This document shows positions 52,482 through 61,429 of a stretch of 64,000 nt of DNA, one piece after another. The stretch covers positions 186,001-250,000 of the forward strand of contig NZ_JARVWP010000010.1 of assembly GCF_029846235.1 (NCBI RefSeq), in the 5' to 3' direction. Made by a program: the position numbers and the translations under genes. The notes beneath the pieces were generated by a model. The model was not told where the DNA came from and made no database searches. It saw only the letters and a list, made by a program, of their open reading frames with translations. The DNA comes from Bradyrhizobium sp. CER78 (GTDB taxonomy: Bacteria > Pseudomonadota > Alphaproteobacteria > Rhizobiales > Xanthobacteraceae). How positions within the stretch are numbered: position 1 is the stretch's first letter; each line of letters starts with the position of its first letter.

Positions 52482-53041
52482 ATGGGTCCAGAAGGTGGGG
52501 GCTCGCGACCTCGTATCGACACTCTCGGGTCTGCTCACGTTTGCCGCAAGCCGACATCGTGGTATCTGGTCCCGGGCTGTGCGGAAATCAGCTTGGGGAC
52601 TCGAACCCCGACACCCTCGGACGTACCGATGGGCCAACGGTGACGCGCGCTCACGCGAGCAGCACCGTGCAGTCGGGTCGATCCTCGCTAGGAGAGGCGC
52701 TTCCTTATTTGGAAATGCCTGCTAAGCAGTTGATACGACTGAAGGCGAATTCGACCAATTTTTCCAAACGCGGCTTGAAATCGTTGAATGATCAAGCAGG
52801 TTTTGATTCCGCCATTCGGAGGTTCGATCCCTCCCGCCCCAGCCAATGCGCAAGCCATTGATTTCGCTAAAAGAATCGACTGCTCCCCGATCGCCCGCAC
52901 GGGCATTTCGGGGCGGGATCGGGCTTTCTATCTGGAAATCCGTGCCGCTTTGGTTTCCATGCCGGTGGCCGATAAGCGCTGAGTCGCCCCGAGACCCACG
53001 TCAACAGGCGATCGCTCTCACGAAATAACGATGGATTTGAC
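52482..53041. other. 560-base intergenic region with tRNA-like remnants
   Basis: Separates the acyl-CoA dehydrogenase from the Mfd-like gene. The main element is a tRNA-Gln-like 3' half at 52771-52845. A stretch at about 52885-52930 can fold (CCCGATC with GATCGGG) before a CTTT tract, resembling a terminator for that tRNA. A T-arm-like inverted sequence at 52594-52608 on the minus strand and a Ser-tRNA-like GGAGAGG with a GCT-like loop near 52691-52727 are suggestive but incomplete. Confidence 0.5.
52771..52845 (+). pseudogene. Degenerate tRNA-Gln (anticodon TTG), 3' half recognisable
   Basis: The T-arm is perfect: stem GGAGG 52818-52822, loop TTCGATC 52823-52829, stem CCTCC 52830-52834. The acceptor strand CGCCCCA is followed by discriminator G and an encoded CCA 52843-52845. 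An anticodon loop TTTTGAT with TTG at the anticodon position and the CCATTC that follows match tRNA-Gln. The 5' half does not fit: the acceptor 5' strand, expected TGGGGCG, is missing, and the D-arm is poor. This is either a decayed gene or the 3' part left by integration into a tRNA. The left boundary is only the position expected from length. Confidence 0.55.
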
Positions 53042-56000
53042 GTGGCGAATACCAAGAAGGCCCGCGCTGCTGCTGGCGCGACGAAGAACAGCAAGGGATT
53101 GGCGCGTTCCGGGATCTCATCTTCCTCGCCCCTCGGCATGTTGGCGCTGCATCTCCTCGAGCAATGGAAGGCATCCGGCAGCGACGGCATCGTCTTCCTT
53201 GCGGAGAGCGAGAACAGGGCCGAGCGCCTCGGCAGCGTGCTGCATTCGCTCGATCCTTCGCTCGAGGTGCTGGTGCTTCCGCGGCTGAATACCTTGCCGT
53301 TCGACGGGCTGGAGCCGTCGCGTGAGATCGCCGGCCGGCGCAGTTCAGTGTTGCGGCGTCTGGCGAAGAGCAAGAGGCCCGTCTTCCTGGTGTCGACGGC
53401 TGAGGCGATCATGGAGCGGTTGCCGTTGCCCGCGAGTTGGGGCCGCCTCAGCATCAGCTTGAAGGTCGGGGGGCGCTATTCCGAGCAGGATCTCAAGGAT
53501 CGCTTGGAAGCCCTCGGATACGATCTCGACGAAGAGGCTGATTATCCGGGAAGCGTTCTGTTCCACGGCATGACGTTCGAAGTGTTTCCGGCCGGCGCCC
53601 TTGGGCCGTTCAGGATCGAGCATTCCGGCGGCGTGATCCGCAGGATCGCAGGCGTTGATCCCGATGAGCACGACGTTGTCTTCGACACGCAGGAGCTGCT
53701 GATCGATCCGATGTCCGAGCGGATCGCGCTGGGAGGCAAAAGGGCGCAGCGCGCGGCGCTGCCGGACTATTGTGATCGCGCGCGCTGGATCGCGGACGCA
53801 GGCGTGTCTGCTCACGCCGACAGCTGGCTGAGCACGATCAAGGAGGCGGCCGGCCGCCGCGACACCCAGCGCGAGTATTTTGCACCTGCTGACTGGAAGC
53901 GGCTGACCAAGCGCATGAGCGTGCTGCCGCGAAAGGCGGCTTTCATTGCTACGCCTGATTTCTCGAAGGTCGCCTCGTCGCGGAAAGCGCTCCGCGCCTT
54001 TGTTGCCGATACGGAGCGTGCCGGATCGCGGCTGCTGCTCGTTGCAGCTGTTGAGGACGACCTGCGCACGATGGAGCGGATGGGCGGGATCAAGGCAGAG
54101 CGCTTCACCGACTGGAGCGAGGCGGCGAAGGGGCGGGGCGGCGAAGCCGCGCTCCTGGCAGACTTCGACACCGGCTTCATCGATTCAGGCCGCAAGCCGC
54201 TTGTCGTCGTGACGGCGACCGACGTGCTCGGCAGCCGGGCCCATCATCCGCAGCCGATGGCCAGGGCCTGGAGTGCGGCGTTCGATCATCCCGACGTGCC
54301 GGAGCGGGGCGCGGTCGTCGTTCATCTGCAACGGGGCCTCGCCGTGCTCGACGGCCTGCAGACCTTCGACATGGGGAAGGAATCGTCTCGCGAGATGATC
54401 AGGCTGGCATTCACCGGCGACGATGCCGTCCTCGTTCCTCCCGCCGACCTTGCGCTGATCTGGCCCTATGCGGCTGAGCTCGGCAGGCTGACATTGGACA
54501 GGGCCGATGGCAGCACGTGGTGGGCGCGACGGACCAAGGCGGAGCAGGAAATCCAGACCGCCGCCAAAGCGCTCGCCAAACACATCGCGCAGCGGCGTCG
54601 CCGGCGCGCGCCCAAGCTGGTCGCTCCTGGTCCCGCATACGAACGCTTCGTCGCGCGCTTTCCGTATTTCACGACGGTCGACCAGGCGAGGGCGATCCGC
54701 GACGTGCTGGATGATCTTGCGTCGGGTCATCCGATGGACCGGGTCGTCTGCGGCGATGTCGGATTTGGCAAGACCGAGGTCGCCTTGCGCGCGGCGGCCG
54801 CCGTTGCGCTGTCGGGCAAGCAGGTTGCAATCGTTGTGCCGACCACCGTTCTGGCAAGGCAGCACGTCGCGACGTTCCGCAAGCGGTTCGCGCCGCTCGG
54901 CATCGAGGTGGGAAGCCTGTCGCGCGCGACCTCGGCGCAGGAAATGCGGGAGACGAAGGAAAGCCTGCGAAGCGGCAAGATGAAGGTCGTGGTCGGCACG
55001 CAGGCGATCGCATCGAAGGATGTGAAATTCGCCAAGCTGAGCCTGGTCATCGTCGACGAGGAGCAGCACTTCGGGGCAGCGGAGAAGGCGAAACTCTCGG
55101 GTCTGGCGAAGGGTGTCCATACGCTCTGGATGAGCGCCACGCCGATCCCGCGCACGCTTGCGGCAGGTCTTGCGGGGTTCAGGGATCTCAGCGTGATCGC
55201 ATCCCCACCGGTGCACCGGCTGCCGGTCGTGACCAAGATCGCGCCGCTTTCGGACGCTGCGATTGCAGCGGCATTGTTGCGCGAGCAGCGGCGTCACGGG
55301 CAGAGCTTCTTGATCTGTCCGCGCATCCAGGATCTGGATCCGCTGCTGGCGCGCGTGCAGGCGGTCGCCCCGGAGCTCCGCATCGTTTGCCTGCACGGCA
55401 AGCTGCCCGCCGATGAACTTGACGACCGCATGATGAGCTTCGTCGAAGGCGAGGCCGACGTCCTGTTGGCGACCAACATCGTGGAAAGCGGTCTCGATAT
55501 TCCGCGGGCGAACACCATCGTGGTCTGTTGGCCGGAAAAGTTTGGCCTGGCACAGCTTCACCAGCTGAGGGGACGGGTGGGGCGCGGTGGAACGCGCGCT
55601 TTCGCGTACATGCTGACCGAAACGAGCTCGGAGCAATCCGGCAAGCGATTAGCCGTTCTGGAGGAGTTCAGCAGACCGGGCGCAGGTTTTGCGATCAGCG
55701 AGCGTGATCTGGACCTCAGAGGTGCCGGAGATCTGTTGTCCGAGCGGCAATCCGGCCACGTGCAGGTGTTCGGACCGGTGCTCTATAGCCACCTTCTGAA
55801 GCAGGCTTCGGAGAAGACCAACGATCGGTCCGCCGATCTGTGGGTGCCCGACCTCAATCTTCCGCTCGCGGATCTCCTACCAAGGAGTTACGTGCAGTCG
55901 GAATCGATGCGCCTCGAAATTTATGGTCGCGTCGCCAGGTGCCGGAATGAAGACGATCTGGAAGATCTGGAAGAAGAGACCTCGCGCCGTTTCGGCAGGC

Positions 56001-56242
56001 TGCCGCCGGCGGGGCGGGATTTCTTCGCGGCCGCAAGGCTCAGGATCGATTGCAAGCGGCGAGGCATCGTGAGGCTCGATGTCGGGCCGGAGGCCGTCGC
56101 AGCGACGTTCCTGCCGGGGAGGCTGCCCAAATCCAGGGCACGATCGCTCCAACGCGACGGCGATCGCGTCTTTTACTCAGACAGGACACACGAGCCGCCT
56201 TTCGAGCGGATCAACGATCTGCTGGATATTCTGGACGAGTGA
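53042..56242 (+). CDS. Mfd-like (transcription-repair coupling factor paralogue) DEAD/DEAH helicase
   Basis: 1066 residues from GTG 53042. The first ~400 residues resemble the UvrB-like part of Mfd, an RNA-polymerase-interaction-like segment (Val-Val-Val-His-Leu-Gln-Arg-Gly) follows, then a RecG-like motor: Gly-Asp-Val-Gly-Phe-Gly-Lys-Thr-Glu, Asp-Glu-Glu-Gln-His-Phe-Gly, Ala-Thr-Pro-Ile-Pro-Arg-Thr, and Val-Glu-Ser-Gly-Leu-Asp-Ile-Pro. Motor motifs are intact. It is ~100 residues shorter than usual Mfd and the interaction segment is divergent, so it is probably a second, specialised paralogue rather than the housekeeping gene. A basic, low-complexity N-terminal ~25 residues is unusual. Confidence 0.85.
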   Translation: MANTKKARAAAGATKNSKGLARSGISSSSPLGMLALHLLEQWKASGSDGIVFLAESENRAERLGSVLHSLDPSLEVLVLPRLNTLPFDGLEPSREIAGRRSSVLRRLAKSKRPVFLVSTAEAIMERLPLPASWGRLSISLKVGGRYSEQDLKDRLEALGYDLDEEADYPGSVLFHGMTFEVFPAGALGPFRIEHSGGVIRRIAGVDPDEHDVVFDTQELLIDPMSERIALGGKRAQRAALPDYCDRARWIADAGVSAHADSWLSTIKEAAGRRDTQREYFAPADWKRLTKRMSVLPRKAAFIATPDFSKVASSRKALRAFVADTERAGSRLLLVAAVEDDLRTMERMGGIKAERFTDWSEAAKGRGGEAALLADFDTGFIDSGRKPLVVVTATDVLGSRAHHPQPMARAWSAAFDHPDVPERGAVVVHLQRGLAVLDGLQTFDMGKESSREMIRLAFTGDDAVLVPPADLALIWPYAAELGRLTLDRADGSTWWARRTKAEQEIQTAAKALAKHIAQRRRRRAPKLVAPGPAYERFVARFPYFTTVDQARAIRDVLDDLASGHPMDRVVCGDVGFGKTEVALRAAAAVALSGKQVAIVVPTTVLARQHVATFRKRFAPLGIEVGSLSRATSAQEMRETKESLRSGKMKVVVGTQAIASKDVKFAKLSLVIVDEEQHFGAAEKAKLSGLAKGVHTLWMSATPIPRTLAAGLAGFRDLSVIASPPVHRLPVVTKIAPLSDAAIAAALLREQRRHGQSFLICPRIQDLDPLLARVQAVAPELRIVCLHGKLPADELDDRMMSFVEGEADVLLATNIVESGLDIPRANTIVVCWPEKFGLAQLHQLRGRVGRGGTRAFAYMLTETSSEQSGKRLAVLEEFSRPGAGFAISERDLDLRGAGDLLSERQSGHVQVFGPVLYSHLLKQASEKTNDRSADLWVPDLNLPLADLLPRSYVQSESMRLEIYGRVARCRNEDDLEDLEEETSRRFGRLPPAGRDFFAAARLRIDCKRRGIVRLDVGPEAVAATFLPGRLPKSRARSLQRDGDRVFYSDRTHEPPFERINDLLDILDE

Positions 56243-57027
56243 GTGCGACGTCACTGCTAGGCAACGCCTTCGTGGGCCAGCGTCACGCGCCCGCTGCCTC
56301 ACGGCGCTTTACCCGCTCTCGTCAGACACGAGTCTTGTGGAGATATTTCATCGCCCGACTGCTGCGGAGAACAAATCGACTGATCCGGTGCACTGACATC
56401 GCAGTGACATGGAGTGCCGCTACCGCAGAGATGAGGCGGTCCGTCCGCCGTCCTTCGGCCTGCTCCGAGCCATCGGAAAGCCCCCTTCCAGGCCCGACTC
56501 GACGGTATCTAGGGCAGGCTATGTCGTTCAGATGCCGGTATTTTTGGGCCGAAATATTGGGCCCGGAGCCGGAATCAGTGCCGCCAAAGCGGGCTCCGAT
56601 TTTCGCTTTTTCCGTAGGACTACGCGTTTTGCACACCGTTCCGCCCGGTGTTGCCCAAACTTGTGCCCGCCAGCGGCATCTGAAATATTCCCATTGTATT
56701 TCAATGGCTTGTCGATTTTCCGCAGTTCAAATGCCCGTGATATTTGTGCAACATTTGCCCGAAAACAGCCGCAGCTCCTGCCGTCGCAAGCGGTCTTTTG
56801 TTGCGTGATCGGGGGGCTTCTGTCTCATATGGAACTGCGACGGAGGGGGGCATCCCGAGGTCGTCCCGTTCTAGGTGGTTCGCTTAAGTCCCTCGCGTTC
56901 ATGCGGGTGTGTCCGAAGGCGCGAAGCGACTAAGCGGGGATTTAAGGGACAAAGGGAACCAACCTGAGGGTGTCTTACCCGGCGGAACCGGAACCTTCCC
57001 TGAGATAGAGCAACTTGGAGGTTTAAC
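56243..57027. other. 785-base region upstream of the porin
   Basis: No convincing gene. It presumably contains the porin promoter and a long leader; the porin ribosome site is TTGGAGG just before 57028. CGGAGCC (56564-56570) and GGCTCCG (56592-56598) can pair before a T-rich run and may be a terminator with a long loop. Short frames lack ribosome sites and motifs. Its lower GC and length suggest regulation or an unrecognised small RNA, which cannot be decided by eye. Confidence 0.45.
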
Positions 57028-58578
57028 ATGAAGATGGTTAAGAGCCTTATCCTCGGCTCGGCGGCGGCTCTCGTCGCGGTCGGCGGAGCTCAGGCGGCCG
57101 ATCTTCCCGTCAAGGCCAAAGCGGTCGAGTACGTGAAGGTTTGCTCCCTGTATGGTCCCGGTTTCTACTACATCCCGGGCACCGATACCTGTATCAAGCT
57201 GGGCGGCTACCTGCGCGCCGACGTCGTCGTGAACTCGAACTCGGATCACACCGGCAACACCTCGGGTGCCGGCGGTGCGAACAACCGGTTCACGAACGGC
57301 TACACCTGGCGCTCTCGTGAAGACCTGAACATCGATACCCGTACGGCGACCGAATACGGTGTTGTCCGTACCTTCTTCGATGCGACGTTCTCGTGGACGA
57401 CGGACACCTACGCTGGTCAGGGCAACGGCGCGACCGTTTACTCCCCGATCGGCACGGTTGCGGCTCCGAACAATGCCGGCTCCGGTAACGTCGCCGCTGG
57501 TACGGTTGGCGTCTACTACGCCTTCATCCAGTTCGCCGGCTTCACCATGGGTAAGGCGGTCTCGCAGTTCTCGGCTCCGTGGGCCAACTATCCGGGCAAC
57601 AACTTCGACGGTCTCGTCGGCGGCGGCGGTACCATCACTGGCGTGAACCAGTTCACCTACACCGCTCAGTTCGGCAACGGCGTGTCGCTGTCTCTGTCGG
57701 CTCAGGATCAGACGGCCTACTATCAGGCTGGCGTGAACAACATCCTCGCGGGTGGCGCTTACGGCACCAGCGATTACGCTGGCACGATTGCTCCGGACCT
57801 CGTCGCGATGCTGCGCGTCGACCAGGCTTGGGGTCTGTTCCAGGCGTCGTTCGCGGCGCATGACAACCACGCGGCCTACTACGGCGGCACTGAGTTGACC
57901 GGTCATCCGGACGACAAGTGGGGCTGGGCTGGTCAGTTGGCCTTGTCGATCAAGAACATTCCGACCGGACCTGGCGACACCATCAACTTGCAGGGCGTCT
58001 ACACCAACGGTGCGACGCGCTACAACATCCAGGACCTCGCTGGTTCGGCTGGTGCGAACACCATCTATGGTGGAACCGGTCTGCCGGGCGCCTACCAGAG
58101 CATTGGTATCGGCGTTGCTCCTGACAGCGTGTTCGGTGCTATCGGTGGCGTGAACACTGGGCAGCAGCTGGTCACCACCTGGGGCTTCCGCGGTGCATAC
58201 GTGCACAACTGGAACCCCTACTGGAACACCTCGATCTACGGTGCTTATGCCGGTATCACCTACAACGATACGGCTAAGACCCTGCTCTGCGGCGTCGGCG
58301 GCGTGGGCGGTTCGGTTCGGACCACCCTCAATGCTCTGGGCGGCGCGATCACCACCTGCAACCCCGACTACAACATCGCGCAGATTGGCACCCAGACCCA
58401 GTGGACCCCGGTCAAGAACCTGACCTTCACGGCAGACCTGACCTACACCCATCTGGATCAGAAGTATGCTGGTACGGTGGCGGCGCCCAGCGCCGCGATC
58501 GGCAAGCCTGCCGCTCTCTACGAGCTGAAGGACCAGAATACTGTGACCCTGCTGCTCCGCGCTCAGCGCAACTGGTAA
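57028..58578 (+). CDS. Outer-membrane porin (Bradyrhizobium/Rhizobiales type)
   Basis: 516 residues. Signal peptide of ~23 residues ending Gly-Ala-Gln-Ala before Ala-Asp-Leu-Pro. The mature start, with Tyr-Val-Lys-Val-Cys and Gly-Pro-Gly-Phe-Tyr-Tyr-Ile-Pro-Gly-Thr-Asp-Thr-Cys-Ile-Lys-Leu-Gly-Gly-Tyr, is diagnostic of this porin family; the two cysteines may form a disulfide. The rest is glycine/asparagine/tyrosine-rich beta strands ending in ...Arg-Asn-Trp with an aromatic last residue for BAM recognition. TTGGAGG just upstream is a strong ribosome site and codon bias is extreme, so it is highly expressed. A strong terminator follows. A partial second copy lies at 61005. Confidence 0.95.
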   Translation: MKMVKSLILGSAAALVAVGGAQAADLPVKAKAVEYVKVCSLYGPGFYYIPGTDTCIKLGGYLRADVVVNSNSDHTGNTSGAGGANNRFTNGYTWRSREDLNIDTRTATEYGVVRTFFDATFSWTTDTYAGQGNGATVYSPIGTVAAPNNAGSGNVAAGTVGVYYAFIQFAGFTMGKAVSQFSAPWANYPGNNFDGLVGGGGTITGVNQFTYTAQFGNGVSLSLSAQDQTAYYQAGVNNILAGGAYGTSDYAGTIAPDLVAMLRVDQAWGLFQASFAAHDNHAAYYGGTELTGHPDDKWGWAGQLALSIKNIPTGPGDTINLQGVYTNGATRYNIQDLAGSAGANTIYGGTGLPGAYQSIGIGVAPDSVFGAIGGVNTGQQLVTTWGFRGAYVHNWNPYWNTSIYGAYAGITYNDTAKTLLCGVGGVGGSVRTTLNALGGAITTCNPDYNIAQIGTQTQWTPVKNLTFTADLTYTHLDQKYAGTVAAPSAAIGKPAALYELKDQNTVTLLLRAQRNW

Positions 58579-58609
58579 TACCGGTTGATCTGACCGTAAG
58601 CTAACAGAG

Positions 58610-58640
58610 CCCCCGGTGGAAACGCCGGGGGTTTTGCTTT
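58610..58640 (+). terminator. Intrinsic terminator of the porin gene
   Basis: CCCCCGG (58610-58616) pairs with CCGGGGG (58625-58631) around an eight-base loop, followed by TTTTGCTTT. A near copy of the hairpin follows the porin pseudogene at 61430. Confidence 0.9.
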
Positions 58641-58731
58641 GCCCGGCGGTGACTTGCTCGCTAGCCATTTTTCTTTCGCGCGACCCCGGGTCATTGACGC
58701 AGACCAGTCCACGGCGGACGTTTGGCGAGCC

Positions 58732-58944
58732 ATGACGGTAGCCCAACAAATAGTTCGCATGATCCGCGAGCAGCCACGTCTCACAGAGCGCCAACTTGCT
58801 GAGCGCATTTTCGGAGAGGGAGCCTCCATACAGCGCGTCAATCCAACGTGCCGAAAGCTAGTGGCGATGGGATGGCTGGAGCGACATGGCCGAGGATGGG
58901 CGGCAGACCCGTTCACCTATCATTCTGCGAAACCTAACCTCTGA
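58732..58944 (+). CDS. Small winged-helix-like protein
   Basis: 70 residues from ATG 58732 (frame open from 58639, but the extra part overlaps the terminator region and is not protein-like). Leu-Thr-Glu-Arg-Gln-Leu-Ala-Glu-Arg-Ile-Phe-Gly is a helix-turn-helix, followed by Arg-Val-Asn-Pro-Thr-Cys-Arg-Lys-Leu and Gly-Trp-Leu-Glu-Arg-His-Gly-Arg-Gly, then Asp-Pro-Phe-Thr-Tyr-His. This matches a group of small rhizobial winged-helix proteins of unknown role. No clear ribosome site. Confidence 0.6.
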   Translation: MTVAQQIVRMIREQPRLTERQLAERIFGEGASIQRVNPTCRKLVAMGWLERHGRGWAADPFTYHSAKPNL

Positions 58945-59315
58945 GCCGAGAGAGTTCAGCTGATCCGTCTATCTCGCCGAAGGGCTATGCAAAAGGGAAT
59001 CGCAGGGATTCGAAAATGCTTAGAGGGAGCCTCTATAAGGCGAGTTACAAATTGAACTAACGCTCGTTAAACGAGAGCTCCGGGATAACGAAATTCTTTG
59101 ACATTGAAGCTTGTTCTCCCCGGAATTCCATAAGCCGATAAAGAACTTTTAAGCCCATAGTCGTTCCGCTGGCGTGTGTCAGAGACAACAAAAAGCCCTG
59201 TCCTCCAGCCACTTCTTCCTCTGCTAGCGACCGTGGACGTCCACGCTTGTTCGCGAAAACGCGGTTGAATGGCTGCGACGCATTGATGTAGTCCGTCAGG
59301 AAATCGGAGCGCCCA
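58945..59315. other. 371-base intergenic region
   Basis: No gene seen. CTCGT-TAA-ACGAG near 59063-59075 is a small hairpin, and a TTGACA hexamer lies at 59098-59103 without a good -10 partner. Minus-strand frames across this region and the next gene are shadows of the 59316 gene. Confidence 0.45.
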
Positions 59316-60026
59316 ATGTCCACCACCAACAAGCTGACGCTCAATTTCCGCTGCCCGGCGGAGCTTGAGGGGCTGATACCGCGGCCCATTCCGGCGGCCC
59401 AGGGCGTGCCCGGCTGGCTCAAGGCGATGCCGGCGACGGCGTTCTCTTCGATCGACCTGCGCGACGAGGACACCATCAAGCGCTGCCCGCCATTCGTGGA
59501 TGCGATGACCTGTGGGTTCCTGCTGCCACTGATCTGCGACCTCAAGGTCGAGGACGGCGAAATCACCTGGGACCACGAGCTGCCGCCGGGAGGCACGCCC
59601 GAATTCCCGCGTTCGCCGATCGGATTTCACGACCCGGGTCAGGTCATCGGCACGCCGCTGTTCGAAGAGGGCCGCTTCTTTCTCAAATTCCACAATCTGT
59701 GGACCGTCGAAGCGCCCGAAGGCTACGCGGTTTACTTCACGCATCCGGTCAATCGCTTCGACCTGCCGTTCACCACCCTCAGCGGCCTAGTCAATTCCGA
59801 CCTCTATACCGACAATTGGGTGCACTTCCCAGCATACTGGCACGACAGGAGTTTCAGAGGTGTCCTCCCCAAGGGAACTCCCGTCGCGCAATGCATTCCG
59901 GTCAAACGAGACGACTGGACTGCACACACATCCTCCTTCACCGCGGAAGAAGCCAAGCGCGTCGGCCAATTCCGGAGTGAGCTGAGACGGCAGCCCAACC
60001 TCTACCGGAGAAACTTCAGGGCGTGA
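59316..60026 (+). CDS. DUF6065-like conserved protein
   Basis: 236 residues, ribosome site GGAG seven bases before ATG 59316. The sequence has Phe-Arg-Cys-Pro-Ala-Glu-Leu, a Lys-Arg-Cys-Pro-Pro-Phe-Val-Asp-Ala-Met-Thr block, Trp-Asp-His-Glu, Lys-Phe-His-Asn-Leu-Trp-Thr-Val, and a terminal Gly-Thr-Pro-Val-Ala-Gln-Cys-Ile-Pro-Val-Lys-Arg. I recognise this as DUF6065, a family with a presumed jelly-roll-like fold and no assigned function. No signal peptide or membrane segments. It converges with the TPR gene across 33 bases. Confidence 0.8.
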   Translation: MSTTNKLTLNFRCPAELEGLIPRPIPAAQGVPGWLKAMPATAFSSIDLRDEDTIKRCPPFVDAMTCGFLLPLICDLKVEDGEITWDHELPPGGTPEFPRSPIGFHDPGQVIGTPLFEEGRFFLKFHNLWTVEAPEGYAVYFTHPVNRFDLPFTTLSGLVNSDLYTDNWVHFPAYWHDRSFRGVLPKGTPVAQCIPVKRDDWTAHTSSFTAEEAKRVGQFRSELRRQPNLYRRNFRA

Positions 60027-60059
60027 GACGCGACGAGATTTCGTCCAATGCGCCCGGCC

Positions 60060-60887
60060 TCACTTCCCACCGAGGAATTTTGCAACGTCCCGTTGGGAGA
60101 AAAAGAAGCGACCATGAGATGCCGCGGCCATGACGAATGCCGCACGCCCCAATAGCTGGGGCTGACCACGAATGATGGAGCGTAGCGCCGCCTCGGCTGC
60201 GTCGCGCTCTCCTTGTTCGAACAAGGATGTGGCGAGGTAGGCGCGGGTCGAGCGATCATCGGGGTACTGGGCGAGCACGCGGCGGAACGCATCCGCGGCC
60301 GCGGCGTAGTCGCCATGAAGGACCAGGACCCGCCCGAGTTGATTGAGAACGTCGAGGCGTCCCGGCGCAGCATCGCGCGCGGCTGTCAGGACGCTCGCAG
60401 CCCGCGCGAAGTCATTAGTGTCCTGCAACAGCCGCCCGAGATCGAGCTTCAGATCGATGCTGCCCGGGGCAAGCGCGAGGCCGGCTTCGATCGTGCTGAT
60501 CGCCTCGTCGTATTGACCGGCCTTGGCAAGCTGCCCGGCGAGTTCCTGAAATGAAGGGAGATATGGCGGGCGGCGTGCAACCGTGCGCCGAAGCTGTGCC
60601 AAGCCGTCCGTGGCCCGCCCCGCACCGCACAACAATGCGCCAAGCAAGGTCTCGACCTCGCCATCGTCGCCGCGGCGCGCAACCCGCTCGAGCGGTGCAA
60701 TCGCCTCGACTTCCCGCTTCTGTCCCATCAGGGCATGCGCGAGGAGAAGCGTCGCGTGTCTGTCCTTGCGGTTTGATTTCAGAATGCTTGTCGCGATCTG
60801 CTCTGCCTGAGCAAACTGCCGCGCCCGCAACGCGGATGCGCCTTGTTGCAGCGCCTGAGCGAGGAAATTGTTCTGATTGCCACTCAC
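60060..60887 (-). CDS. TPR-repeat protein
   Basis: 275 residues from GTG 60887. Seven or so tetratricopeptide repeats, for example Gly-Gln-Tyr-Asp-Glu-Ala-Ile-Ser-Thr-Ile-Glu-Ala-Gly-Leu and Gly-Asp-Tyr-Ala-Ala-Ala-Ala-Asp-Ala-Phe-Arg, each about 34 residues. TPRs mediate protein binding; no enzymatic domain is visible. GGAAG precedes the GTG. It lies between DUF6065 and the porin remnant, which suggests it was inserted near, or exposed by, the rearrangement that broke the second porin. Confidence 0.85.
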   Translation of the reverse strand: MSGNQNNFLAQALQQGASALRARQFAQAEQIATSILKSNRKDRHATLLLAHALMGQKREVEAIAPLERVARRGDDGEVETLLGALLCGAGRATDGLAQLRRTVARRPPYLPSFQELAGQLAKAGQYDEAISTIEAGLALAPGSIDLKLDLGRLLQDTNDFARAASVLTAARDAAPGRLDVLNQLGRVLVLHGDYAAAADAFRRVLAQYPDDRSTRAYLATSLFEQGERDAAEAALRSIIRGQPQLLGRAAFVMAAASHGRFFFSQRDVAKFLGGK

Positions 60888-61004
60888 GGGAAAGCTTCCG
60901 GAGGATACGAGAGATTATCGTGGGCGCTAGCGCGGCCGTTTCCGGGCGTCCAGCAACAATCTCGTGAAAACACAGTATGAGGTCAACCAAGCAATCCGCT
61001 CGCG

Positions 61005-61399
61005 ATGCGCTACAACATCCAGGACCTTGCTGGTGCCAACACCATCTACGGCGGTACCGGTATTCCCGGTGCTTGCGGCAGCGTCGCTCTCGGCATTGCG
61101 CCTCTGCGGCCCCGGCGGCAACGGCGTGGGCGGTACCTGAGGTGCTGTGCTCGGTGCGGCAGTCGCAGGCATGACCTCCTGCAGCCGGACTACAACATCG
61201 CCCAGATCGGTACGCAGACCCAGTGGACCCCCGTCAAGAACCTGACCTTCACGGCTGACTTGACCTACACCCACCTGGATCAGAAGTACGCGGGCGTCGT
61301 TCCGAACAGCGGCGCTTCGGTTGGCAAGCCACTTGCCCTGTACGAGCTGAAGGATCAGAACACCCTGCTCTGATGCTCAAAGTCCAGCGCAACTGGTGA
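61005..61399 (+). pseudogene. Porin fragment, 3' part of a second porin copy with deletion and frameshifts
   Basis: Begins abruptly with Arg-Tyr-Asn-Ile-Gln-Asp-Leu-Ala-Gly, equal to the porin at codon ~331, and matches nearly base for base from ~61200 (Asp-Tyr-Asn-Ile-Ala-Gln, Asn-Leu-Thr-Phe-Thr-Ala-Asp-Leu). The 5' ~330 codons are missing, ~60 codons are deleted inside, the segment near 61095-61185 is shifted (with an in-frame TGA in the homologous frame), and the C-terminus is broken, the Arg-Asn-Trp end being in another frame at 61399. Its terminator is kept. It should not make a functional channel. Confidence 0.88.
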
Positions 61400-61429
61400 T
61401 CCGGTTGATCTGACTGAGATCTAACAGAG

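Noticed and set aside
52594..52608. Second tRNA on the minus strand, from a T-arm-like GGGGTTCGAGTCCCC
   Set aside because: No matching acceptor stem, anticodon arm or CCA is visible around it; kept only as a remnant possibility.
52691..52760. tRNA-Ser(GCT) from GGAGAGG and a CTGCTAA loop
   Set aside because: No complementary 3' acceptor strand, weak anticodon stem and no T-arm at the right distance.
52835..52920. Two-piece permuted tmRNA, because TCCCGCCCC before CCA pairs with a later GGGGCGGGA
   Set aside because: No tag reading frame resembling the alphaproteobacterial Ala-Asn-Asp-Asn start follows; the later sequence fits a terminator hairpin better.
53042..56242. Annotation as plain housekeeping mfd
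   Set aside because: Shorter and diverged in the polymerase-interaction part; a paralogue is more likely, though this cannot be proven without the rest of the genome.
59057..59744. Minus-strand frames of 179 and 225 codons
   Set aside because: Both overlie the DUF6065-like gene, which has a ribosome site and recognisable family blocks; no motif is seen on the minus strand.
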